A DNA stretch of 64,000 nt from Mastigias papua. Lineage: Eukaryota; Cnidaria; Scyphozoa; Rhizostomeae; Mastigiidae. Positions 33,701 through 43,659 of the stretch are shown in pieces. The notes under the pieces are model-generated. The model saw nothing but the letters and a program-made list of their open reading frames with translations, had not been told where the DNA came from and ran no database searches. The stretch is from assembly GCA_964019165.1 (NCBI GenBank), contig OZ025280.1:8488428-8552427 (forward strand). Reading direction: 5' to 3'. Numbering within the stretch: the first letter of the stretch is position 1; every line of letters starts with the position of its first letter. A program made the translations under genes and the position numbers.

Positions 33701-36700
33701 TTTTATGAGACATTGCAAAATACACCTAAGATGAATCTTTCTGTAATTTTCAACATTAGTTCCTAAGTAAACAATCAATCTAAGGTAACAATTTCAAGAA
33801 AATCTGCTCTTAGGAAGCATAGTAAAAAGTCCAGAGAAGAAAAAGTTGAACTTTATATTTTGAGCATCGGTCTGCTCCTAGTAGTGGCCTAAGATATATT
33901 TGTGAGATTTTCTCAATGTTTACACCAACGTATATGATTTCAAGTAATGCAGTCTATTTCGGTGTTTACATCTTGATATCATACTGACTTTACCTAAAAT
34001 AAGTCATTTTTGTGACTTTCTGCCATCATTTAGTACAATACACATATTTGAGAACTATGGAAACAGCCCTGCATGGAAATATCAGCCGAGCTCAATTAGT
34101 TCTTAGTGTGTCATACTGTCATCCTGCGTGTTTTTACTACAAGTTTATTAAAAAAATAACTCAAGTTTAGATTTGAAGCCAATGTAATGTTCCCTATCCA
34201 ACATTTAGAATGTTTAGACAAATAAAACAATTTAGTGACCTGTATTAAGCAACATCAAAAGTACATTTCATTTGGTTCAAAGTGCTTTAGTGGAGTCAAC
34301 TTCATCAAACAGCCTTGCAATGGAAATAGTGTCAAACATTCAGTTGTATGCTTTCTTTAAAGAATGCAAAAGTAGATTTTCTTCGGAACCCGACTTTGGG
34401 CAAGTCGCTGAGTTATTTTCTGACTCGTTATTTTCTTTTTTTACATATTGATTCATGCTTTGAATAGCTCACTGCATTCGTATTCGTAATAGTGTGTTTT
34501 CACCATATTGGGCAAAACTCATTTTACGGGCCAAAGACCCCCCAAAAGTGGAAAATTTCGTTTATTTTTATTTTTTATATCAACCTCAATAACATCCTTC
34601 CATTAAGCACTCATCCAGTATCAGGTCACAAAGAATTCAAAAAATATGTCTAAATGTCTGCTTGACTCCCTTTCTCAGACCACTGTGCAATATCCATTCA
34701 GCTATACTTGTAATTACATAAACTAATACAACATTACATGAAGAAAATTAAGCTACCATACTGCAAAAAAACTACAATAAGAAGTATTTTGTTGCTGGTC
34801 TTCCAAGGATTTGTGCAAATTAGGGCTACTATATTGTCTTCTAGCTCAAGAGGTGAGATTTCAACTCTCTTTTAAATCGTGCAATGGCCTCGGCAATTCT
34901 AATGGCCTGTGGGATACTATTCCAAGCATTAGGAGCTGTGTACAAAAAGTTTTTCTAGTATGGTCTAATTTTAGCTTTTGTATATGCAGGTTCTTCATAT
35001 TCCTAGTGTTATAGTATGATAAGGCCGATCTCTCTGTGAATCTATTTTGTAAGCCCTCAGGGCAAAGCATACTGATAATTTTGAACATCATTACTGCTTG
35101 ATCAAATACCATCAATTCTCTCACATCTAGGAGATTCCTATTGTAAGCATCCTTCATTTTCAAGGATTATATTAAAATGAAAGCTCTATTCTGATTTCTT
35201 TGCAGAGCTCTTAGCTTAGTAAAGGGAAAGGCTCCCCAAACCACTTTAGCATATCTAAGGTGACTCTCCACTATTGCTTGATACACTTCAAGTAACTGAG
35301 ATTGTGGCAAGATGTTCTTTAATTTCCTGAGAGATGCCAGGCCACCCAAAACATCCCCTTTGACAGATTTGAATTGCTCATTTCAGTTTAAACTAGTCAA
35401 CAGTAAGTCCTATGTATTTCATTTTATGGACTTGTTATATTCTAGAATTATTCAAATAAAATGGTGGTAGCTCTGGTAAATTATTCTGCCTTCATGGATG
35501 GTTAATGACCATGAACATAGTTTTCTCAGGGTGTATACTTAATTTATTCATCCTCATTCATTCTGAAGTGTTTTTCAATTCAGCCTGGCAGTTTTGCATC
35601 ACATCACTTGGTTTGCTTGATGAAAATGAAACTTCTGTATTATCTGCATAGAGATTAGCCATTGAAATTTTAAGCAAGATTCAAAGTCATTAAGATATAG
35701 AATGAATAGCAATGGGCCTAGGTAAGACCCCTGTGGTATCCCACATGTGACTTGAAATAAACTTGACTTATGGCCATTTAAAGAGCAATATTGCCGACAA
35801 GCTCTAAGATATTATCTAAACCATTCTAGTTCAATTCCATCAATTCTATATACTTGTAGCTCTCTGACAAGTATTTAATGATCTACAATACCAAATGCTT
35901 TTTTAGATAAAGAAATAGCACAAAGTAAAGATTGTTTTTGTCTATATGCTTATACCGGTAGTCTGAAACACTTATCAGAGAGGTGATGATTGAACGCAGT
36001 TTATCAGAGCAGTGATAGGCAAACTGGCTCATATTCAATACTTTTGTTGAAAGGAGGAAGTTGGATAGCTGGTCATGTACAATTTTTTCAAAGTTTTGCA
36101 AAACCTGACAGAACTGAAATTGGCCTATAATTGTTTTTCTCATTTTGAGCTCCAGATATGAATATAGGTGTTATTCTAGAGTTTCCATGAATTTGGGATG
36201 ATCCCTTTGGCCAGAGAGGCATTGCATATCATCATCAGAGGCTTGGCAATAGGTTTCGCTGCATCTCTGATGAGATTTGTTGGAACACCATTAGGACCAG
36301 GTGCCTTGCCACCTTTTAGCATCATTAGAGAAGTGAGCATAGCCTCCTCACTCATTATTTTGATAGAGAATTGTGATTGACATCATCGGAATTCAGGTAC
36401 TTAATCAGGTCATCATTAGGGTTCACTTCTAGTTTCCTAGCAAATTCTGTTCCTATATTGACAAAGTGTTTGTTGAGTTTTTCTATAATCTGGATTGACT
36501 TTTCACAATGACATCTTCGTCTCTTAGTTCAGAAATTGTTGTTGTACCCGAGGTCTTATGTAGTATTTTATCAATTGCTTTCCACATCTTTTTGGGTTGT
36601 TTTTTAGTGACAAGGTCCTGGTAATATTTCCTTACTGAAAGGTGTATGGTATTTGTTACCGTGTTGCACAATCTTATACCTGGGGCATAATTTCAGATCT

Positions 36701-37461
36701 TTTGAAGCCAGTTTCTTCATTTTGTCATGTTCTTCCATGCTCTTTTTAAAATCAGAGGTAAGCTACTGTGCATATTGCAAGATACTGCAGAGTTTGGCCA
36801 GTGTTAATCAGATCTCAAGTGTGCAAGAGCAAACTTTCAGGTCTGCAAGCATGCACTCAGTCTCAGGTCTGCACTACATATGCACACTTGACATTTTGGC
36901 TTACAGAGTAAAAACTTTTGATACATTCTGTAATTTATGTTAACACTGTAAAACAAATATTTGCTAGTTAGATCATTATGATAGCATGAAATATACTATG
37001 AAATTAAATTAAGCTCTTAAACCACATGCTGTGACACCTTTCAACATCTTGCCATGTCAATTTCAGGGTGTGCAGCACCATTTGCAAATAAAGCTTTGGA
37101 ATGTGCGCCTGCCAAACTCTGCAGTCTGAGAAAAGGGGCCTAGAGGTTAATCTAAATGTACCTGGGCAATGACATCAATCGAATGGTATACAGTCTATCA
37201 TGGTGGGCCTTCTATGTCTAGGAGAGTTACATAACTGCAATAGCACCCATAAATGTTTGGCGATGTTCGTACTACTTAATAGCTATTTACGCTGACAAAA
37301 ATTCTCGTCACTACAACTTACTCCTCAATTTCCAGTTCCCGCCATTTGGAAAGTCTCCATGAAGCATATTTATAAGCGACGAAGGCTCCACCAGCAAAAG
37401 CTCCTATGGTTAGTAACTTCCTCTTGTTCCTTCTATAAACATCTCTTATCCAGTTTAACAT
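24544..37461 (-). CDS. PEX3: Peroxisomal biogenesis factor 3 (PEX3), five exons
   Basis: PEX3 is the peroxisomal membrane protein that docks PEX19 and its cargo, and so is needed for peroxisome membrane assembly. Exons on the minus strand are 37461-37322, 29626 to about 29172-29179, about 28267-28176, 25276-24935 and 24746-24544, giving about 405 residues against about 370 in vertebrates. The N-terminus has the usual basic stretch and single membrane anchor (VYRRNKRKLLTIGAFAGGAF). The strongest family matches are KKQFHYESNQQTC, KLELWEDLKLLGF, QMNIIGGYMYLE, a TLDVVESEDFQTVLTEC block, and LPKLIPVIN with FSANIYESF at the end. Splice phases agree at exons 1/2, 3/4 and 4/5; the exon 2/3 junction is unresolved. 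The introns, especially intron 1 (7.7 kb), are loaded with transposon fragments, but the exons are open. Confidence 0.93.
24935..25276 (-). CDS. PEX3: PEX3 exon 4
   Basis: The acceptor TTTCTTTTTAG directly precedes 25276 and the donor GTAAGC follows 24935. 342 nt, phase 1 at both ends. It holds the SETLDVVESEDFQTVLTEC block of the cytosolic domain. Its first half (about NHYEVSQLIFNIWDHF) is less conserved and accounts for most of the extra length compared with vertebrates. Confidence 0.88.
25690..25815. repeat. Pyrimidine-rich TTTCATCT low-complexity tract
   Basis: Imperfect repeats of TTTCATCTCTTC-like words in PEX3 intron 3. Confidence 0.7.
25981..25994. repeat. G14 homopolymer
   Basis: An uninterrupted run of 14 G in PEX3 intron 3, followed by AGGG; prone to length error. 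Confidence 0.9.
26285..26552. mobile_element. Tc1/mariner-type MITE
   Basis: 268 bp with terminal inverted repeats CAATGCCTGCCAAAAGT followed by TTGGAAC, flanked by TA on both sides (26283-26284 and 26553-26554). The interior is also largely self-complementary: the CCCCTCCCCC near 26350 faces GGGGGAGGGG near 26452, each next to an ACAATGTT/AACATTGT word. No coding capacity. It lies in PEX3 intron 3. Confidence 0.85.
28176..28267 (-). CDS. PEX3: PEX3 exon 3 (boundaries tentative)
   Basis: Codes for AKLLFRNYHQMLLDLSVKI, matching the SLLDLE region of the family. A likely acceptor CAG ends at 28268, but it needs a phase-2 donor that exon 2 does not offer. An AG ending at 28261 would fit the upstream donor at phase 0. 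The 3' end is either a GC donor (AAAG|GCAAGC at 28175) or a GT donor a few codons earlier (ATTG|GTGAAG). Both give phase 1, as exon 4 requires. Confidence 0.65.
28430..28811. repeat. Foldback (long inverted repeat) element
   Basis: Two arms of about 170 bp (28430-28601 and 28641-28811) are reverse complements at roughly 80% by eye, around a loop of about 40 nt. Each arm carries ATATTCCGAGCCCCC-like ends and an internal TTTACTGGCTGCACGTGAC-like block. It sits in PEX3 intron 2. Class unknown; transcription of PEX3 would produce a long imperfect hairpin. Confidence 0.82.
29025..29067. repeat. hAT-like element end, solitary
   Basis: A 43-bp block beginning CAGGGGCG and ending CGCCCCTG, with GCAAGCCCCCCTAGCC between. 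It looks like the end of a hAT-type element. No partner end or 8-bp duplication was found nearby, so it may be a deletion remnant. Confidence 0.5.
29172..29626 (-). CDS. PEX3: PEX3 exon 2
   Basis: The acceptor CTGTTACAG precedes 29626. The exon codes for the best-conserved stretch: AKKQFHYESNQQTC, LELWEDLKLLGFSRT and VQMNIIGGYMYLE. Two overlapping donors exist (after 29179 and after 29172, both GTAAGT). Which is used decides the phase of the next junction. Confidence 0.92.
29834..30832 (-). pseudogene. Non-LTR reverse transcriptase fragment in PEX3 intron 1
   Basis: An open minus-strand frame of about 330 residues. A charged, helical linker is followed by the start of an RT: NKTPGIDNISAEMIKYG, LVSWQKPGKTKGPVTNLRP (RT box 2) and QAAYRSNRSTSDIAWAYRW (box 2A/3). 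It resembles the RTE-like part of the non-LTR tree. The palm with the catalytic Asp pair is missing at the 3' side and no endonuclease is seen. It runs in the same direction as PEX3, about 200 bp upstream of exon 2, and could be read into PEX3 pre-mRNA. Confidence 0.8.
31468..32147 (+). mobile_element. RTE-type non-LTR 3' fragment
   Basis: Codes, with one stop at 31809, for the tail of an RTE RT: FKYLGSTLQEDGG, a VRPALLYGTEAL segment, then RLRWFGHVWR and SRGRPKRRFMDCIEEDL, the usual end of BovB/RTE proteins. It ends in a GAA-rich tail. An imperfect 20-bp duplication (one difference, ending GTGACTATTAG) lies at 31448-31467 and 32148-32167. A 5'-truncated insertion in PEX3 intron 1, opposite to the gene. 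Confidence 0.88.
32168..34800. other. PEX3 intron 1, AT-rich, no recognised element
   Basis: Several short minus-strand frames occur (for example around 32730-33210), but none shows a domain or good splice borders. Confidence 0.4.
34811..36671 (-). pseudogene. Jockey/L2-like non-LTR retrotransposon remnant in PEX3 intron 1
   Basis: Minus strand, many frame breaks. In order: a pre-RT linker (RKYYQDLVTKKQPKKMWKAI, about 36620), an RT finger segment (IVHDQLSNFL, near 36070), decayed GIPQG-like and catalytic loop (LYADNTEV near 35650, in place of YADD), then thumb and tail: ASLRKLKNILP, LRYAKVVWGAF, FDQAVMMFKI and YYNTRN. The order matches jockey/L2-type elements. Endonuclease not seen. Confidence 0.78.
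37322..37461 (-). CDS. PEX3: PEX3 exon 1 (start codon, membrane anchor)
   Basis: ATG at 37461-37459, then 46 codons plus two bases. Starts MLNWIRDVYRRNKRKLL, a basic patch before a small-residue hydrophobic segment that is the peroxisomal membrane anchor. The donor is GTAAGTTG at 37321. The final GA joins G from exon 2 to make a Glu codon, in phase. Confidence 0.9.
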
Positions 37462-39080
37462 ATTGTTTCAAGTAAAAATCATCCACACCGGATCACTTAT
37501 ATCTAACATTACCACCATAACTTCATCTATTTAATGATACAGCAGAATCACACCGGACCGAGACCATGCCAACAGGGCTCTGCCAAAGCTCTGCATATGG
37601 CCATGAGTGCTCATGAGTTATATGTTTTTTTTATTCGAAAAACACTTTTTTTCCTGAGGCGCAATTTTCCTAACTTTTTATGAACTTGAGGCTGAGATTT
37701 TCTTAAGATTTTCTTAACTTCTGCAGGAAAAAACTGGCTGAAACAGGCTACTCTGTATTTGTTGGGCCACCATCAGTCTCGATCTTTGTACGAGAGTTTG
37801 CCAAAATGAGCCAATATCAATTTCTTGCAAGTAAAGAAGATGAACTGTAATTTTCTTAGCATTTTCTTGAACTTGAGCCTTGTGATTTTCTTAGGATTTT
37901 CTTACGATTTTGGCCATTTGAGCCTCATTTTATTATAAACTTTTTTTATAAAAAAAACAAGTGTATTTGCTGGATTTGAAAATTACTGATTAGTCACCAA
38001 GAGCGGATTCAAGACGGGGGCGGGAGGCCAAGGCCTCCAAAGAGACATACCACATGAATTAGACCAGACTGCGAACAAGAAATGAATTGAGCACTCTACA
38101 GTACATTCCAACGGTTTTAGAATGGCCTAGTGACTACGAAAAATCTCCCCACGATTTCTTGTCAAAACAACCCAAAACCAAACTCTGGATCAGCCTAAGT
38201 TAAAAAAAATCCAAGCTATATTTGCGCTGGTCTTTAAGAAATACGAGATTCACTTAATTGCTTCTTTTCAACACTGAAACAAGTTTTTCATGCGAAAAAG
38301 TGCGTTTAGGGGAAAGAACATTTGCTAATTTGCAGCGCTGTAGGTAGTATTGCGCAGCGGCCTATTGTTATTAAAACAGATGACGGAACGAAGATCCACA
38401 CGCTAGGCTTCATGCAACATCAGATCGAAATCAGTACAAATGCGATGTAGGAAAAATCATCGTCCATTTAACAAATCGCGTAAAAACGCTGGCAGAACAG
38501 CCCGGACAATGTATAACTAAGAAACACCGAAAGGACGACCATTTGCTATCTTATCGCATAAGGGGCAAAAGAATTTCTTAAAACATCAGATTGAAAATGC
38601 CAGTAAATTTTTCGCGCAAAGATGAAAGTTTTATATCAAAAGGTCGCCGAAAAGTACTTTTTTGATATAGTTTGCGAGACTTATACAGAATTGCAGATAC
38701 TACAAGATACCCTTCCATGGAGTGCCATGCTGAAGCTAAGAAGATTGCCCAGGATTCGTGGTTTTAAAGTCGAAAACCCCGGCTCGAAACTTGAAGAGGA
38801 TGTGGAAATAAGTCATGTACTGAAATCAAAAAGAGTTTATTGGGCCATAGTTATGAATACTTTATGGAGTTTTCATCAAACATTTTGTCACAGAATGCTA
38901 ATGAGAAGGAATTTGCTGAAAATTTTACTTGGGGCCTAACAAAAACACTGGTTGCAAGCTATATGTCTTTTATGAAAGCACATTTCTACATAATGCTAGG
39001 CGCACATGAGAGATTTTAGCTCAGACAAATGAACAAAGTTTTGTCTCATGATTTCAGTGGAAATACGAATGCGCTTTGCA
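37462..39080. other. PEX3 upstream region with AT-rich repeats
   Basis: No gene recognised. 37620-37970 holds many TTTTCTTA-type words and ends in a long T/A run. At 37990, GCGGATTCAAGACGGGGG with GGAGGCCAAGGCCTCC resembles one end of a hAT-like element. A 105-codon frame at 38622-38939 shows no known domain. Confidence 0.4.
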
Positions 39081-39380
39081 GGAACTAAACAACAGTGCTG
39101 CGATTGAAGCTCCTAGTATAGAACTAAGAATATCTGCTGAAATTAGGAATTCATGTTTTTTAAAAGAATATAGTTGCTTTATGATTGTGATAAAGGGAAG
39201 CTATCAAAATGGCCGACTATACATCTCCATCTTCGGATTTCAGACGTTGAATTCGAAGAAAAGGCTCTCTTGCTTGTGCTATTACTTAGAAGTCGCCACT
39301 GTCGTCCATAAAGCGCTAGAGCTACTGAGTTATGGACAAAGTCATGGATTTTAATAAGTACAAAGGGTGTATGCACACTA

Positions 39381-40149
39381 GTGCTATTGAAGCCTGCATT
39401 CATTAGTACAGATAGCATTGGCTTAAGTATCGATGGCTCCAGTATTCTAAATGAAAGAGAAACGTTCATCATGTCATCTCTATGGGAAGCAAGAGGAGGA
39501 AAGTTTATCTTCCGTATTCGAAGCTCAAGCCAGTCATTCATTGGCCTAATTCTTTTGTTATGTGGAGACATCGAAACCTGCCCTGGCCCAGTTTCAGAAC
39601 GAAGATACAACCCAGAGCTTGAGCATCTCACCAATCTACGTGGTCTTAAGATCTTACATCAGATTGTACGAGGTTTGTTTGCTAATCATGCTTACGTCTG
39701 TGAACTTATTCAAAGTTTCAAAGAAATCGACATTTTGACTCTGAGCGAAACCCATCTTGAAAGTAATGTCATTGATGCAAATGAAATGCTCAAAATTCCA
39801 GGATACATTTTCGTTAGTAAGCCCAGACCAACCGGTAAAGGAGGGGGAGTAGCAGCTTACATCTCAGAAAACTTAATTTGCGACCGACGACATAATTTAG
39901 AAAATGATGACCTAGAATGTTTATGGTTGGAGGTAAAACCAGCAAAGACGAAGGGATTTTTACTTGCAATCACTTATCGTCCTCCTGATACATCTAAATA
40001 TTTCCCAAAGGATTTTGATAACCATTTCAATGCTATGCTGTCTATAGCAAACGAGACGCCCAAAGAAGTCATTCTCATGGGAGATGTAAACGTGAACTTC
40101 CTAGACAGTACAAACGGAAAAGATTTCAAATCTATTCTAAATCTTTTTG
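39381..40149 (+). pseudogene. CR1-like element: leader with 2A-like motif and endonuclease N-terminus
   Basis: A single frame. A hydrophobic stretch (SFIGLILLLC) leads directly into GDIETCPGP, a 2A-like motif in which the consensus Asn is Cys. The endonuclease then runs to ILNLF, where the next element entered. 2A motifs are known at this place in CR1/L2-type elements of marine invertebrates. The Cys substitution probably weakens ribosome skipping. Confidence 0.8.
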
Positions 40150-40168
40150 TCCTCTGCCCTCTGTCTGT

Positions 40169-40420
40169 TTGCATCGGCTCACTGTAATAGTAGCATATAT
40201 CCCTCTTACAGCTTCTATATGGCTCCTACCTCGTTCTTGTTTAAAGTTCCTTCAAAATCACATAGTAAATGGTGCGATGAATCTTGCCAATGGGTATATC
40301 AATATATTTTGCCCTATCGGGAATTTTCTTTCCTTGCTATGGGTGGTGTACAAAAAGAATATTGAAAGTGGAGATATTGAAACTAACCCGGGTCCTTTAG
40401 TTTCTGTACCTGGAACTTAA
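40169..40420 (+). CDS. Leader ORF ending in a canonical 2A motif
   Basis: 84 codons. The first ATG (MHRLTVIVAYIPLTASIW) opens a hydrophobic leader. The end reads ESGDIETNPGP, which satisfies the D-x-E-x-N-P-G-P consensus for ribosome skipping, followed by eight codons and a stop. In the related elements the 2A leads straight into the endonuclease. Here the endonuclease frame is offset by -1 and begins overlapping at 40387. Confidence 0.8.
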   Translation: MHRLTVIVAYIPLTASIWLLPRSCLKFLQNHIVNGAMNLANGYINIFCPIGNFLSLLWVVYKKNIESGDIETNPGPLVSVPGT

Positions 40421-43400
40421 ACAGCATCTCTGCTCATGATTTCATTCGTGTCTCTCTACTTGAGGCATACAATACAGTTTATAGTTATGATCTGATAGGC
40501 ATTGTGGAAACTCATCTTGATGGGGATATAGATATTGACAAATTGAATCTCAATGGTTACTATTTTATCAATAGTAATCATCCTCAATACAGAAAGAGGG
40601 GAGGCGTTGGACTTTACATCAGGGAATCATTTCCATATAGAAGAAGGTCTGACCTTGAGATCCTACCTGAATGCATAGTATCTGAATTTCACATAAATAG
40701 GAGGAAATATTTCTTCGTTGTACTTTATCGAAGTCCCAGTCAGAATCAAGCCCAATTCCAAGATTTTATCCATAATTTTGAGAATTTAGTATCTAAGATA
40801 GCTGACGAGAGTCCACACTGCATGATTATAACAGGCGACCTAAACTGCCGCTCCACAAATTGGTGGGAAGGTGACATTGATAATGAGGAAGGAATATCTC
40901 TTGAGACGTCAACGACTGATCTAGGCCTTTACCAAATGATATCTGAGCCAACTCACTTTATGGGTTCCTCCAGATCATGTATTGACTTAGTATTTACTGA
41001 CCAACCCAATATTTTCCTTGAAACTGGTGTTCACCCTTCATTGCATGAGCAGTGTCATCACCAAATTATATATGGTAAACTGGCCATGAATAATCCACTC
41101 CCTCCATCACATGATCGTAGACTATGGTTCTATGATCGAGCGAATGTATCTGCTATTAGAAAGAGCATTGAAATGTATAACTGGCTAAAATCGTTTGATG
41201 AGATTAACTGTCCGAATGAACAAGTCAACCTATTGAACGAAGTATTATTAAACATCTTCAGTAATTTCATTCCTAACAAGATTGTTAAAGTAAAGCCTCA
41301 GCAGGCACCTTGGATAACCAAGACCATTAAAAGTTTTCTTCGGAAAAGGAATCGGGCTTATAAGCCCTTTGTTAAAAGTGGCTATTCACAGGAGAGATCA
41401 GAAATGATACAACAAATGACACTTCAAGGCACCAGACTTGTAGAAGAGGCAAAACAAAGGTACTTCTTAAAAATTGGCGAGACGCTTTCAAGGGCAGATA
41501 CTGGCAATAAAATGTATTGGTCTTTGATAAATAGAGTGCTGAACAAAGCAAAGATCCCATTAATTCCACCTCTTTTAGAAAATGACAAGTTTGTTTTAAA
41601 CGTTGCAAATAAAGCGCAAACCTTTAAAGACTATTTCGTACTCCAGTGCACAACTCTTGATACTGGCAGTGAAATCCCTAATGCTACTCCCTTGGACATT
41701 CCTGTTTTGACTGATTTACATATTTCAGACGAGAAGATTCTGGGTGTTATTCGTTCATTAAATTCAAGCAAAGCACATGGTTGGGACGATATTTCGATAA
41801 GAATGATCAAGATATGCAACCAGGCACTAATTATTCCACTTAAGATCATTTATGAAAATTGTATTGCAAAAGGGGTTTTCCCACAAATTTGGAAACAAGC
41901 TAATGTTGTTCCGGTTCACAAAAAAGATAGTAAATACCTCAAGCAAAATTACCGTCCAATGTCCTTTTTTCCTGTTTTTGGGAAAATATTTGAAAAATTA
42001 ATTTATGATCATCTGTATATGCATTTCTGTGTCAATAAATTGCTTAATCCAAGCCAGCCAGGCTTCCGTCCAAATGACTCTACAACAAACCAACTGCTAT
42101 CGATTGTACATACGGTCTTCTCTTCCTTCGATTGTAGTCCACCAATGGATGTTCGATCAGTCTATCTAGATATTTCAAAGGCATTTGATCGTGTTTGGCA
42201 TGAAGGCCTCATTTATAAACTACGTAGCTGTGGTGTTTCTGTAAACTTGCTGTCTCTTCTCCAAAGTTTTCTTGATAACAGAAAACAGCGCACTGTCTTG
42301 AATTGCAGGGCATCAAAATGGGGTTCAATATCTGCTGGCGTTCCACAAGGTTCTATCCTGGGCCCTCTCTTCTTCCTTGTGTACATCAATGACTTGACTG
42401 CAAACATTAGGTGCGACATGAAGCTTTTTGCTGATGATACTTCACTCTTCAGAACTGCCAATGATCTAAACCAAGCTGCCGCGGACATGAATCATGACCT
42501 TAATATTATCAAAAACTGGGCACATCAATGGCGTATGCTCTTCAACCCTGATCCTATGAAGCAAGCTGTCGAAATAACGTTTTCCACGAAAAGAAATTCC
42601 ATTAATCACCCAGTGTTGAAATTTAACAACGTACCAGTTGCTAAAGTTGACGAACACAAACACCTTGGGATGATCCTCGACTCAAAGATGTGTTTTGCTA
42701 GTCATATCCAGGCACCTACTTTAAAGCGCAGACGCGGAATAGGAATGATAAAATATCTCTCGACATACCTACCTCGCAAAACCTTAGAGCAGCTGTACAA
42801 ATCGTATGTAAGACCCCATTTAGACTATGGTGATGTAATATATCACGTTCCACACAACGAATGTGAACTTAGTCAAACTCCCTTTCTGACCAGAAACACG
42901 GAAAAACTTGAGCAAATTCAATATTCTGCTGCTTTAGCAATAACTGGTGCATGGAAAGGAACTTCCCGTGAAAACTTATATGATGAACTTGGCTGGGAAT
43001 CCTTAAATATGCATCATTGGAGTAGGCGTTTGATCCTGCTCTACAAGATTCTTAACATTACCCCTGACTACACCAGTTACCTTATACCGCAGTTAAAAAT
43101 GGTTCCGTACTCATTTCGTAAGGAAGATGTTGTAGGCCAGATAAGGGCAAGGACTTCAAGACTAAAATCTAGCTTTTACCCTCACTGCCTTTCTGAATGG
43201 AACAAACTTGATCCAAGTATCACACCATCACCCTCGCTAAGTAATTTTAAAATAAAATTACTAAAACTTATCCGTCCTCTTCTTAAGCCGGTTTATAGTA
43301 TCTACGACCCGATCGGATTGGCCATCCTTACACAGCTACGAGTGGGGCTTAGCAAATTAAACTCTCATAAGTTTAGACATAATTTCAGAGAAACAATAAA

Positions 43401-43659
43401 CCCTATGTGTCCTTCGAACGATGGCATAGAAGATACGGGACATTACCTGCTGCTTTGCCTTTCATATGTTGGACTTAGGTGCGATCTCCTAGCAAGCGTA
43501 GCTGCAATACTTCAACTTTATAGTCTTTCTTCTCCTTCCTTTAATCAAGAGCTAGTAAAAGTTATCTTATATGGTGATGAAAGACTCCCTCATGATTTAA
43601 ACAAAAAAGTACTTGAAGCAACCTTGAAGTTTATTCATGCAACAGAACGCTTTAAATAA
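40387..43659 (+). CDS. Endonuclease / reverse transcriptase (ORF2)
   Basis: Open from 40387 to the TAA at 43657-43659, 1090 codons, without an obvious ATG near the start (WNLNSISAHDF begins at 40411). Apurinic-type endonuclease: DLIGIVETHLD, GGVGLYIRES, YRSPSQ, ITGDLNCRS, CIDLVFTD. RT: SLNSSKAHGWDDIS, NYRPMSFFPVFGKIFEKL, PGFRPNDSTTNQL, YLDISKAFDRVWHEGL, AGVPQGSILGPLFFLVYIND, with the catalytic FADD near 42425-42445. The thumb and tail run to HATERFK, the usual end for this jockey-superfamily group. The endonuclease nicks target DNA and the RT copies RNA at the nick. Confidence 0.9.
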   Translation, partial: PGSFSFCTWNLNSISAHDFIRVSLLEAYNTVYSYDLIGIVETHLDGDIDIDKLNLNGYYFINSNHPQYRKRGGVGLYIRESFPYRRRSDLEILPECIVSEFHINRRKYFFVVLYRSPSQNQAQFQDFIHNFENLVSKIADESPHCMIITGDLNCRSTNWWEGDIDNEEGISLETSTTDLGLYQMISEPTHFMGSSRSCIDLVFTDQPNIFLETGVHPSLHEQCHHQIIYGKLAMNNPLPPSHDRRLWFYDRANVSAIRKSIEMYNWLKSFDEINCPNEQVNLLNEVLLNIFSNFIPNKIVKVKPQQAPWITKTIKSFLRKRNRAYKPFVKSGYSQERSEMIQQMTLQGTRLVEEAKQRYFLKIGETLSRADTGNKMYWSLINRVLNKAKIPLIPPLLENDKFVLNVANKAQTFKDYFVLQCTTLDTGSEIPNATPLDIPVLTDLHISDEKILGVIRSLNSSKAHGWDDISIRMIKICNQALIIPLKIIYENCIAKGVFPQIWKQANVVPVHKKDSKYLKQNYRPMSFFPVFGKIFEKLIYDHLYMHFCVNKLLNPSQPGFRPNDSTTNQLLSIVHTVFSSFDCSPPMDVRSVYLDISKAFDRVWHEGLIYKLRSCGVSVNLLSLLQSFLDNRKQRTVLNCRASKWGSISAGVPQGSILGPLFFLVYINDLTANIRCDMKLFADDTSLFRTANDLNQAAADMNHDLNIIKNWAHQWRMLFNPDPMKQAVEITFSTKRNSINHPVLKFNNVPVAKVDEHKHLGMILDSKMCFASHIQAPTLKRRRGIGMIKYLSTYLPRKTLEQLYKSYVRPHLDYGDVIYHVPHNECELSQTPFLTRNTEKLEQIQYSAALAITGAWKGTSRENLYDELGWESLNMHHWSRRLILLYKILNITPDYTSYLIPQLKMVPYSFRKEDVVGQIRARTSRLKSSFYPHCLSEWNKLDPSITPSPSLSNFKIKLLKLIRPLLKPVYSIYDPIGLAILTQLRVGLSKLNSHKFRHNFRETINPMCPSNDGIEDTGHYLLLCLSYVGLRCDLLASVAAILQLYSLSSPSFNQELVKVILYGDERLPHDLNKKVLEATLKFIHATERFK

